From NCBI RefSeq assembly GCF_000340885.1, contig NC_020291.1, forward strand, positions 1,983,001-2,047,000: 64,000 nucleotides of DNA. Direction: 5' to 3'. Shown here in pieces: positions 50,375-58,485 of this stretch. The notes below the pieces were generated by a model. The model did no database searches and was not told the origin of the DNA. It worked only from the letters and a program-made list of their open reading frames with translations. Numbering within the stretch: the first letter of the stretch is position 1; each line of letters opens with the position of its first letter. The position numbers and the translations under genes were made by a program. The stretch comes from Clostridium saccharoperbutylacetonicum N1-4(HMT) (GTDB taxonomy: Bacteria; Bacillota; Clostridia; Clostridiales; Clostridiaceae).

Positions 50375-50500
50375 AAGAAGTATTTCTTAGGTACGTTTTT
50401 TATTTTAAATAAAATATTTTGTTATATTAAGTGAGAAAAAAAGGTATCACTTGCTGCTGATACGGAGAACCGTATCATAAGTAAAAGATAGCATGTAAAA
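50375..50500 (+). repeat. Dispersed repeat, copy 3 (5' part)
   Basis: AAGAAGTATTTCTTAGGTACGTTTTT, a TTGTTATATTAAGTGAGAAA stretch and TATCACTTGCTGCTGATACGG then AGAACCGTATCATAAGTAAA align with 46005-46120 of copy 1. The 3' terminator part is absent here; the MarR promoter follows instead. Confidence 0.65.
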
Positions 50501-50543
50501 AAAGAAATATTATAGATATAGAAATAATTATAAGAAATAAATA

Positions 50544-50592
50544 TTGACACTTGAAAGTCTAATTGTTAAACTATAAATAGTTAGAGTTCTAA
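50544..50592 (+). promoter_or_regulatory. Promoter and operators of the MarR gene
   Basis: TTGACA (50544-50549), 17 bp and TAAACT (50567-50572) overlap a perfect AACTAT-AA-ATAGTT palindrome (50569-50582). An imperfect TTAGAGTTCTAA (50581-50592) follows and resembles the palindrome before the MATE gene. Confidence 0.65.
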
Positions 50593-50614
50593 GTAAAGTT
50601 TAGGAGGAATTTGA

Positions 50615-51052
50615 ATGACTAATTCTGGATACTCTGTAGAAACAATATATTCACAATTAATTAGAAGTATTGCGATAAAAATGAAACTCAGTTCTGATGA
50701 AAAAGTAAAAAAGTTAGGATTGAATTCTCAACAAGGACGTATGATTGGTTATATTTATGAACATCAAGATAGTGGTATTATTCAAAAAGATTTGGCAAAA
50801 GTCTTTCAACGTACAGAAGCAAGTATTACAAGTATGCTGCAAGGATTAGAGAAAAAAGGGTATATTGAAAGAAGAATTCCTAAAGAAAATGAGAGACAAA
50901 AAAATATATATGTATTGCCTAAAGGTGCTGAACTTATAGAAGATTTTAATAAATTGGTAGTCGAGGAAGAGGAAAATATTATTGCAAACTTGACGGAACA
51001 AGAGAAGGAAACTTTGTTAGCTTTGTTATTGAAAGTAGATAGAAATATATAA
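50615..51052 (+). CDS. MarR family transcriptional regulator
   Basis: The 145-aa protein has the MarR winged helix: LNSQQGRMIGYIYEHQDSGI, IQKDLAKVFQRTEASITSMLQGLEKKG and the wing IPKENERQKNIYVLPKG. N- and C-terminal helices would form the dimer. It precedes the MATE pump gene by ~85 bp, with related TTAGAATTCTAA sites ahead of both genes, so it is the probable repressor of both. The SD is TAGGAGG. Confidence 0.92.
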   Translation: MTNSGYSVETIYSQLIRSIAIKMKLSSDEKVKKLGLNSQQGRMIGYIYEHQDSGIIQKDLAKVFQRTEASITSMLQGLEKKGYIERRIPKENERQKNIYVLPKGAELIEDFNKLVVEEEENIIANLTEQEKETLLALLLKVDRNI

Positions 51053-51082
51053 GTTATTAATATAATAACTTATATTAAAAAA

Positions 51083-51110
51083 CTTAGAATTCTAAGAATA
51101 CGAATTCTAA
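51083..51110 (+). promoter_or_regulatory. MarR-type operators before the MATE gene
   Basis: CTTAGAATTCTAAG (51083-51096) is a perfect 14-bp palindrome, and TTAGAATTC (51084-51092) with GAATTCTAA (51102-51110) forms a second, wider inverted repeat. Confidence 0.7.
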
Positions 51111-51136
51111 TAATACTTATTATGGAGGATGAAATT

Positions 51137-52498
51137 ATGAAACAAAAATTGTCAAATGAATATTATTTAGAAAGTGCACCGATTACTAAGGCAATTGCAC
51201 ATTTATCTATTCCTATGATGATCGGTATGTCAGTAGGTACAATATATAACGTTATTAATGCTTTTTTTATTGGACTATTAAACAATACAGATATGTTAAC
51301 TGCCATTACTTTAGGATTACCAATCTTCACTATACTAATGGCTTTTGGAAATATGTTAGGAGCTGGAGGTGGAACATTTATAACTCGTCTCATTGCTAAA
51401 CAAGACGTAGACAAAGCTAAGAAGATAGCTGGATATTCTTTTTATAGTAGTATTATCATAGGAATTTTGCTTGGAATGATTGCTATGATAGCACTTAATC
51501 CTATTGTTAAGATTTTGGGGGCAGATACTTCTGCTATTATTAATTATACAAAAAGTTATTCTTTAACTATGTTTATTGGTGGTTTTGCAATTATAATGAA
51601 CTTCGCATTGGAGCAAGTTGTGCGAGCAGAAGGAGCATCAAAAGAATCAATGTTCGGAATGGTTGTAAGTACAATTTTTGGTCTTATATTTGACCCGTTA
51701 TTTATACTAGTATTTAGATTTAATGTTGTAGGGGTAGCATTATCAATGATTTTAGCTAATATAGCTTCATCAATTTATTATATTTACTACTTGGAAACAA
51801 AAAGTGAGAATTTAAAAGGATTTATTAAGAATATTAATATTTCCCTTAAAGATAAAATAGAGATATATAAAATTGGGGTTTCTGAATTGTTCCTAGCTGG
51901 TTTTCTAATTATTACAACGCTTCTTTTGAATAATTATTCAATCAGATATGGAGAAAGTGTAGTAGCTAGTTTTGGTATTGCCTTGAGACTTGTACAAGTA
52001 CCAGAATTTCTTGCAATGGGGCTCGCATTAGGAATTATTCCTTTAATTGCATATAATTTTTCTAATGAAAACTTTAAGAGATTAAAAGACAGTATAAAAC
52101 AATCAGCTTTATGGATTTTAGGATTATCAGGTGGATTTGTTACTTTAGTTTTTATTTTTAGAAATGTAATTATTCATCTGTTTTCTAATGATTCAGCAGT
52201 ATTAACTGTTGGAGTTTATATCATGGCGGCCATGCTTATTTCTGCATTTTTCAATGGATTTACTACATTATTTACAGGAATTTTTCAAGCATCAGGTCAA
52301 GGAATACCATCAACAATTATGGGAATTACACAAGGAATTCTTTTTATTCCTGTCATAATAGTATTGAATAATTTCTATGGATTGCATGGTGTTATATGGT
52401 CTATGACCATTACAGAGATAATTACCTTTTTAACTGGAGCAATACTATATATTATTTTTAATAATAAAATAAAAAAGAATCAAGTAGTAGCAAACTAG
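51137..52498 (+). CDS. MATE family efflux transporter (MepA/NorM-like)
   Basis: From ATG 51137 (SD TGGAGGA) the protein is 453 aa; an ATG at 51122 lies before the SD. It has 12 membrane helices and the family N-terminus APITKAIAHLSIPMMIGMSV, with GAGGGTFITRLIAKQ and, in the second half, VPEFLAMGLALGIIPLIAYN. A preceding MarR regulator and a MATE pump match the MepR/MepA arrangement of multidrug efflux. The substrate range is not readable. Confidence 0.9.
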   Translation: MKQKLSNEYYLESAPITKAIAHLSIPMMIGMSVGTIYNVINAFFIGLLNNTDMLTAITLGLPIFTILMAFGNMLGAGGGTFITRLIAKQDVDKAKKIAGYSFYSSIIIGILLGMIAMIALNPIVKILGADTSAIINYTKSYSLTMFIGGFAIIMNFALEQVVRAEGASKESMFGMVVSTIFGLIFDPLFILVFRFNVVGVALSMILANIASSIYYIYYLETKSENLKGFIKNINISLKDKIEIYKIGVSELFLAGFLIITTLLLNNYSIRYGESVVASFGIALRLVQVPEFLAMGLALGIIPLIAYNFSNENFKRLKDSIKQSALWILGLSGGFVTLVFIFRNVIIHLFSNDSAVLTVGVYIMAAMLISAFFNGFTTLFTGIFQASGQGIPSTIMGITQGILFIPVIIVLNNFYGLHGVIWSMTITEIITFLTGAILYIIFNNKIKKNQVVAN

Positions 52499-52736
52499 CA
52501 TTAATAAATATTGTGTCTTTATAACCACCTAGATTTAATAAAGTAAGGCACATGAAAATAAATATAACTTTAATTATGGATAATATATATATAGGAACAA
52601 AATGAAAAAAGTATAGCTTAGTAGTATTTATTCATCTAGAATTTCTTTACCAATAAACTATTTCAAAAAGTTCTATGATATAATGACTTAAACAAATGAA
52701 CTATTAATACAATTCTTCTACAGAAGGAGTTTAAAA

Positions 52737-53090
52737 ATGAATGAATTTGATGAGCTTTTAGAGTTATTAAAAGAATTTAAAGAGTCCCAAAAAGCATTAA
52801 TAGCTATAGGGGATGAAACAAGACAATTAATAATAAGTACGTTACTCTTGAGTGATTGCAGGGGAATAAGAGTAGGTGATATTGCAGAGAAGGCTAAGCT
52901 TTCAAGACCATCTGTGTCCCATCATTTACAAATATTAAAGAATGCAAATATGAGAAGTGTTCGAAAAGAAGGAACAAGGAATTATTACTATTTGGATGCA
53001 AGGGAAAATGAACTAAACAAGCTAATAAAACTTTTTGGTCATGTAAATTCAATTATGAAGTTGGTACCTGATAGAAGAGATAATTTTTAG
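52737..53090 (+). CDS. ArsR-type HTH transcriptional regulator
   Basis: The 117-aa protein has the winged helix of the ArsR/SmtB family: DETRQLIISTLLLSDCRGIRVGDIAEKAKLSRPSVSHHLQILKNA, then the wing VRKEGTRNYYYLDAR. Without the Cys-x-Cys metal site typical of metal sensors, it probably senses something else. The SD is AAGGAG. The gene is alone, with a copy of the dispersed repeat directly after its stop; no adjacent target gene is evident. Confidence 0.88.
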   Translation: MNEFDELLELLKEFKESQKALIAIGDETRQLIISTLLLSDCRGIRVGDIAEKAKLSRPSVSHHLQILKNANMRSVRKEGTRNYYYLDARENELNKLIKLFGHVNSIMKLVPDRRDNF

Positions 53091-53092
53091 GG

Positions 53093-53430
53093 TTGCGATA
53101 TAACTGTTACGGAGAACTGTATTGTAAATAGAGGATAATATGTGAAATACTATAGGTATCAAGTTAGGTTTCAAGGGAGCAACAAAAGAAACTGTTGCAT
53201 ATGTTGATTTCAAAAATAACAATAAACAAAACTAGAGATATAGAATCAATAGAGCTTAAGTAGAGAACTCAAATCTATGATTTGATGTGAATCACTTAGC
53301 GAACGAATGTGAGTCGAGTTTCCTTTATTAATGAGTTACTTAAGTAATGGAGGAGAACCTAATCCAGATGGAACTGGAGGCGGTTCTCCTTCTTATTTTG
53401 CGTCAAGAAGAAAGTTGATGATAAATAGTA
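53093..53430 (+). repeat. Dispersed repeat, copy 4
   Basis: It contains a degenerate 5' part (53098-53130, CTGTTACGGAGAACTGTATTG), a middle with a short frame reading GIKLGFKGATKETVAYVDFK (53158-53230), and a complete 3' part ending in a GGAGGAGAACC...GGTTCTCCTTCTT terminator (53345-53395). A 55-bp palindromic insert (AACTC at 53266 to GAGTT at 53320, with CAAATC/GATTTG inside) interrupts it relative to copy 2. Confidence 0.65.
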
Positions 53431-53526
53431 ATTTCTCGGCATATACCTATTTTAGAAAGTCGCCTTGACAAAAAACTAAGAACGAGATAATATAGTTGAT
53501 AATATCAATTAATTTGGGGGCGCGGT

Positions 53527-54429
53527 ATGAATAAAGAGAAAGTAATTAGAAAAGAGATAAGATTAATTGTGAGAGAATTAGGTTTATTAAACCACAATTG
53601 CTTTAATTCAGGCTTGACACTTGCACAAGCGCACATATTAAACTACCTAAAGCAAAATGGAAATACTCCTTTTAATGAATTGTTAATAAACCTGGGTATT
53701 GATAAGGCTTCACTTAGTAGAATAGTTAGTAATATGGAAGCAAAAAATTATTTAGAATTGAAAAAGTCTGAAGATGATAAGAGAATGAAGGATATTTGCC
53801 TTTTACCATTAGGTTTAGCAACTATTAATGATGGGGATTATAAAGCAAATACATTTATGAATGAAATTTTAGATTTAGGAGATAGCGAGGACATAGACAA
53901 TATTGTTAGGGCATTTAGAGTATTTCGTATTCTTGCATTAAAAAACAATCTTAGAAAGAATGATTCTAGAATTTTGATTGAAAAAATTTCAGAAAATTAT
54001 ATGGATGATGCAATAAAATTAGCAACAGAAGTATTTGCTCATGAGCAGGGTATTCCAGCAGAATCAATTGTAATTGATGCTGATTTAAAACCAATCTGGT
54101 GGTGTGCAAGAGTAGGAGAAGATATTATTGGAGTTGTTGCAACATGGAAAGAAAAAGATAAATGGAAATGGGGAAGATTTGCTATTGATAAGAGACTACG
54201 AGGTCTAGGTATTGGTCAGAGAATGGCTATTTATTCATTAAAAGAAATTTTTAGACAATATACGGACGAGTTATATATTGAAGCAAGAGAAGTAACTGTA
54301 AATATGTTAATAAAATTTGGATGTAAAGTTATTGGAGAAGCAGAAGATTTTTATGGCGAACCCATAACACCAATATTATTAAATAAAGAATTGTTTGATG
54401 AACATTTGAAAAGTTACATCAATGTATGA
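53527..54429 (+). CDS. MarR-GNAT fusion protein
   Basis: In the 300-aa protein, residues ~1-140 form a MarR winged-helix domain (TLAQAHILNYLKQNGNTPFNELL, DKASLSRIVSNMEAKNYLELKK). Residues ~150-300 form a GNAT acetyltransferase (IIGVVATWKEKDKWKWGRFAIDK and the acetyl-CoA loop RLRGLGIGQRMA). Such bifunctional regulators couple DNA binding with acetyl transfer to a small amine or protein. The SD is GGGGGCG. It stands alone between a repeat and a terminator at 54525. Confidence 0.9.
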   Translation: MNKEKVIRKEIRLIVRELGLLNHNCFNSGLTLAQAHILNYLKQNGNTPFNELLINLGIDKASLSRIVSNMEAKNYLELKKSEDDKRMKDICLLPLGLATINDGDYKANTFMNEILDLGDSEDIDNIVRAFRVFRILALKNNLRKNDSRILIEKISENYMDDAIKLATEVFAHEQGIPAESIVIDADLKPIWWCARVGEDIIGVVATWKEKDKWKWGRFAIDKRLRGLGIGQRMAIYSLKEIFRQYTDELYIEAREVTVNMLIKFGCKVIGEAEDFYGEPITPILLNKELFDEHLKSYINV

Positions 54430-54524
54430 AAGTAATGAAGAAAAAATGTAAAAATATTGCTTAAAAACATGGTGTAATTAATTCATAAAGGTAAAATAAA
54501 GTGACACAGCAGTAGAATAAAAGC

Positions 54525-54577
54525 AAAAACAGCGACAAGGCATAAAATGGTGAATTATGTCTTGGCGCTGTTTTTAT
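54525..54577 (+). terminator. Rho-independent terminator
   Basis: AAAAACAGCGACAAGGCATAA (54525-54545) pairs with TTATGTCTTGGCGCTGTTTTT (54555-54575) with small mismatches. Confidence 0.8.
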
Positions 54578-55091
54578 ATGCTGATATACCACATATTAGT
54601 TTCATAATATATAATTTCACTTACCTTGAATCTGTTGACAGGATGTTGTTATTACCGAAATGAGTAAGAAGAAAGAATTCTGTATATATTCAAATATGTT
54701 TAATGCTACTTAGAGTTATCTTGACTTATTAATGGTATCCTTATAACGAAGTCCATGGCTAACAATAGTGAAGAATTAAAAGAATTAAATACGCACAGGA
54801 GTAGAAGAATTAGTGAAAAAACTCAATACTATTAGTATTAAAAGTACATTTTAAAGCATGAAAGGAATATTTTAGTGAGTAAAAGGAATATTTTAGATAA
54901 AATAAAGCAAATACTGAAAGTATTTGCTTTTAATGCATGATTTTCTATCTTTGGAGCAATATGTATTTACATAGTTTTAAGAGTGTGTAAATATGTAATT
55001 GTAGATAGCGGTAATGCAAAATAAATAGATATAGACGATTAGTTACCGAATGTATTATTATGTAATTCATCTTATAGAAGGAATTGAGTTT
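54578..55091. other. Intergenic region before the RiPP operon
   Basis: No gene is seen in 514 bp. AAAGGAATATTTTAG occurs twice (about 54859 and 54881). A hairpin AAAGCAAATAC-TGAAA-GTATTTGCTTT (54904-54930) followed by T is a terminator. CGGTAA (55009-55014) and TTACCG (55043-55048) form a wide inverted repeat just before the operon. A clear promoter could not be fixed. Confidence 0.5.
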
Positions 55092-56807
55092 ATGAGTAAT
55101 AGAGAAATTATTAAAAAATTATTTTTATTATTTAAACCATATAGAAAAAATATTACTTTAATAATTATTGGATTAATAATTTCTTCATTGGTAAGTTTAG
55201 TAATACCTTTTCTTAGTAAAAGTATCATGGATGATGGATTTTTAAAATCAGACATAAAAAAGATTATGTTTATTTCTACGCTTTTACTTATAGCAATTAC
55301 AGTTGATAACATAATATTATTGTTTAGAGAATATCTTAGAGTTAATCTACATTCTAAGATAAAATATACATTATTTGAAAAAGCTTTTAACCATTTATTA
55401 AATAGTAATTTAAGTTATTTTACCAATAAAAGTAGTACAGAAATATTAAGCAATATACAGTATAACTTAAATAATATAATTAAAATAACTGATCAAGACT
55501 TTTTTTCTCCAATAACACAAATATTTAATATGATTGGTGCCACAATTGGACTTCTCATAATAAATCCTAAACTCACAATTTTAATTTTATTCTCTATACC
55601 AATAAAATATCTAGTTGTTAGATTTTTTTCGAAAAAAAGAGAACGTTTAACAAAAACGTGTATAGAAGCAAATAGAAATTTTGCTAGTTGGTTTGGAGAT
55701 GTAATTGATGGAATAAAAGAAATAAAACAATTTAATATATCTAATTGGAAAAAAGAAGAATTTGAAGAAAAACAAAAAAAAGTGATTAATATGGACAAAC
55801 AGTTCTCATTATTAGATTCATATAATCTATCATTTGATTCATTTTTTCTTAAATTAATAACGATATTACTTTATATACTTGGAGCAAATTTATTTCTGGA
55901 TTTAAATATGACAATTGGAAGTATATTTGCATTCATCACTTATAGTTCATATATAATTACTCCAATATATTCAATATTAAATATTAAATACATAGTTGCT
56001 GGGATATTACCTTCAGCAAAGAATTTTTACGAATTTTTAGATTTAGAGGTTGAAGATAAAATGCCATACAGTCAGCTACCAGCAATAAAAGGAAAAATCA
56101 ATTTTGAAAATGTGCAATTTTCATATGATAGCACAAAAATTATTCTTAATAATCTTAATCTTACAATTGAAGCAGGTGAAAAGGTAGCATTAATTGGACT
56201 TAACGGAGCTGGGAAATCTACTATTTTAAATCTTATTTTAAGGTTTTATAAACCTATCTCTGGTAAAATTCTCATAGATGATAGAGATATTAATAAAATT
56301 AATATAAATCAATACCGTAATATAATTTCTACAATAAACCAACAGGTATATCTTTTTAATGGAACCATAAAGGAAAACATATTACTGTATAAGAATGTCG
56401 ATTCAGATAAATTTAATAAAGCTATTGAAGATAGTCAGCTTAGTGATTTTATAAATAATGTTAGTGAAAATTATTTTATAGATTCAAATGGCAAAAATCT
56501 ATCAGGTGGACAAAAACAAAAAATTGCCATAGCAAGAGCAATTCTTCGAGATACTCCAATAGTAATCTTTGATGAAGCAACATCAAATTTAGATATAGAA
56601 AGTTCAATGAAAACTTATAAATTAATAGATACAACTTTAAAAAATAAGACTATTATTATTGTTTCTCATAAATTAGAAATTTTGAAACATGTAGATAAAG
56701 TTGTATTAATTGATAATGGTAGCATTAGTGCTATTGGTAGCCATGATTACTTATTATCCAATAATGAAGTATATAAAAATTTGATATATAAGCATTATAT
56801 AGATTAG
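55092..56807 (+). CDS. ABC exporter of the RiPP operon (fused permease-ATPase)
   Basis: From ATG 55092 (SD AAGGAA, in frame with an upstream start lacking an SD) the protein is 571 aa. Residues ~1-310 are a six-helix ABC membrane domain; residues ~340-571 are an ATPase with Walker A GLNGAGKST, signature LSGGQKQKIAIAR and Walker B TPIVIFDEATSNLD. No N-terminal C39 peptidase domain is present, so it cannot cut the leader itself. It probably exports the modified peptide and may give self-protection. The precursor gene follows 50 bp downstream. Confidence 0.9.
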   Translation: MSNREIIKKLFLLFKPYRKNITLIIIGLIISSLVSLVIPFLSKSIMDDGFLKSDIKKIMFISTLLLIAITVDNIILLFREYLRVNLHSKIKYTLFEKAFNHLLNSNLSYFTNKSSTEILSNIQYNLNNIIKITDQDFFSPITQIFNMIGATIGLLIINPKLTILILFSIPIKYLVVRFFSKKRERLTKTCIEANRNFASWFGDVIDGIKEIKQFNISNWKKEEFEEKQKKVINMDKQFSLLDSYNLSFDSFFLKLITILLYILGANLFLDLNMTIGSIFAFITYSSYIITPIYSILNIKYIVAGILPSAKNFYEFLDLEVEDKMPYSQLPAIKGKINFENVQFSYDSTKIILNNLNLTIEAGEKVALIGLNGAGKSTILNLILRFYKPISGKILIDDRDINKININQYRNIISTINQQVYLFNGTIKENILLYKNVDSDKFNKAIEDSQLSDFINNVSENYFIDSNGKNLSGGQKQKIAIARAILRDTPIVIFDEATSNLDIESSMKTYKLIDTTLKNKTIIIVSHKLEILKHVDKVVLIDNGSISAIGSHDYLLSNNEVYKNLIYKHYID

Positions 56808-56857
56808 TACTATATAGTGATATATATATATATTTTTCTTCAAGGGGGGTGAGACCT

Positions 56858-56986
56858 ATGAGAAAACTAGGAAAAAAATCTAATAAATTTAGACAAGAGA
56901 CTGAAAACTCTTGGGGAAGGTGCACTTGTACTTGTCAATCTAATTTATACAACAGTTATAGCCATTCAAACGGTACAGGGTACTAA
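56858..56986 (+). CDS. RiPP precursor peptide with CTCTC core (CLI_3235-like)
   Basis: A 42-codon gene with a very strong SD (GGGGGGTG) encodes MRKLGKKSNKFRQETENSWG followed by RCTCTCQSNLYNSYSHSNGT and GY. The basic MRKLGKK start and Cys-x-Cys-x-Cys track resemble the clostridial peptide family modelled as TIGR04065, whose members sit beside radical SAM maturases. Cysteines are at 22, 24 and 26. The likely leader is residues 1-~20 and the core ~21-42, rich in Ser, Asn, Tyr and Gly. A hairpin follows before the maturase gene. It is below the length used by many gene callers. Confidence 0.85.
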   Translation: MRKLGKKSNKFRQETENSWGRCTCTCQSNLYNSYSHSNGTGY

Positions 56987-56990
56987 TAAA

Positions 56991-57025
56991 AAAATAGAAG
57001 TGATAGTCATATCACTTCTATTTTT
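56991..57025 (+). terminator. Intercistronic hairpin between precursor and maturase genes
   Basis: AAAATAGAAGTGATA (56991-57005) pairs exactly with TATCACTTCTATTTT (57010-57024) around a 4-nt loop, with a following T run. It is a strong, probably partial terminator that would keep precursor mRNA more abundant than maturase mRNA. Confidence 0.85.
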
Positions 57026-57046
57026 ATAGAATAGGAGGTAATATTT

Positions 57047-58468
57047 TTGAGTAAAGATCCTTTTATATACAAATTTAAAACACCTAGAAGTAATTATATA
57101 TATGATATAAATACAAATATGCTTGTTAGTATTAATAAAGAAATTTATGATATTTTAGGAAAAAAAGATATATCAGATTCTATTGATAATTCTAGTGAAG
57201 AATTTGAAATAATAAATGAAATGAAAAAAAGTGGGTTATTGTCCCCTAATAATATAGAAATAATTGAACATCCTGAAAGCTATTTTTTAGAATCTACCTT
57301 TAAACGTAGATTAAATACAATAACATTACAAATTACTCAACAATGCAATTTAAGATGTAAATATTGTGTTTATTCAGGTGACTATGATACTAGAACTCAT
57401 TCCAATAAAATGATGACCATTGAAGTGGCTAAGAGATCAATTGATTTTCTAATTAATAATTCAATTGATTCTAATATGTTGAATATAGGGTTTTATGGTG
57501 GTGAGCCACTGTTAAGATATGATTTTATAAAAGAGTGTATTGAATATGCTGAGAATAAAGCAGAAGGAAAAGAAATATCATTTCAAATTACTACTAATGC
57601 AACACTTATCACTCCTGAAATAGTCAGTTATTTCGAAAGGCACAATGTGTTTTTAACAATAAGCTTAGATGGTAATAAAGAAGCTCACGATAAAAACAGG
57701 GTATTTGCTACTAGTGGATGTGGTTCTTTTGATGTAATCATTAAGAATTTAGGAGAAATAAAAAAATCATTTCCTAAATACTTCAGTAAAATTCTTTTTA
57801 ATACCGTAATAGATCCTAAGAATGATTTTTCTTGTACAAATAACTTTTTTACAAATTATGAGACTATAAAAGATTCAACCATAAGTACAAACTTAATAAA
57901 TTATAACTATTCAAAAATTCATGTTGATAAAAATGAAGATTTCATTATAAATTGGGAATACGAGCTTTTTAAGTTATTTCTATATAAATTAGGTGAACTA
58001 AGTAAAAAACATATAACTAAGCTTCAAGATGCATATTTTGCTTCTATAAAAATGACTCTATTTGATAGGGGTGTTACGAATTTAAGACAAAGAAAAGCCC
58101 ATCCGGGAGGTCCATGTATACCCGGAATACAACGATTATTTGTAAATACAGACGGAGTATTTTATCCATGTGAACGAGTAAGTGAAAAGTCTGAAATAAT
58201 GAAAATAGGAAATATTGAGGACGGATTTGATATTGAAAAAATATATAAGTTATTAAATATAGGCAAAATAACTCAAGATCAATGCAAAAATTGTTATGCT
58301 TTTTATTTTTGTGGGTTATGTGCAGCATTTGCTGACAATCTAACTGAGCTATCCAAAGATATAAAATTAAATAACTGCGAGTCTACTCGCAAACGTGTAG
58401 AAAATATGCTAAAAGATTATTGCATGCTTCGAGAATTTGGATATGACTTCGAAAAAGAAAATTTATAA
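57047..58468 (+). CDS. Radical SAM/SPASM peptide maturase (CcpM-like)
   Basis: The 473-aa protein starts at a TTG with SD ATAGGAGG. An N-terminal ~85-residue part probably recognises the leader (RRE-like, inferred). The radical SAM core has CNLRCKYC (the CxxxCxxC [4Fe-4S] site) and NIGFYGGEPLLRYDF. The C-terminal SPASM region has Cys in GGPCIPG, DGVFYPCER and CKNCYAFYFCGLCAAF, for auxiliary clusters. This matches maturases of Cys-rich peptides (TIGR04068 type). It would install cross-links or other radical changes on the CTCTC peptide. Confidence 0.9.
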   Translation: MSKDPFIYKFKTPRSNYIYDINTNMLVSINKEIYDILGKKDISDSIDNSSEEFEIINEMKKSGLLSPNNIEIIEHPESYFLESTFKRRLNTITLQITQQCNLRCKYCVYSGDYDTRTHSNKMMTIEVAKRSIDFLINNSIDSNMLNIGFYGGEPLLRYDFIKECIEYAENKAEGKEISFQITTNATLITPEIVSYFERHNVFLTISLDGNKEAHDKNRVFATSGCGSFDVIIKNLGEIKKSFPKYFSKILFNTVIDPKNDFSCTNNFFTNYETIKDSTISTNLINYNYSKIHVDKNEDFIINWEYELFKLFLYKLGELSKKHITKLQDAYFASIKMTLFDRGVTNLRQRKAHPGGPCIPGIQRLFVNTDGVFYPCERVSEKSEIMKIGNIEDGFDIEKIYKLLNIGKITQDQCKNCYAFYFCGLCAAFADNLTELSKDIKLNNCESTRKRVENMLKDYCMLREFGYDFEKENL

Positions 58469-58485
58469 ATAGTGGAGGTATATAC

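Noticed and set aside
46097..50480. Conserved RNA hairpin TGATACGG-TGAA-CCGTATCA as a structured ncRNA
   Set aside because: Differences between copies break the stem instead of compensating, so conservation is of sequence descent, not of structure.
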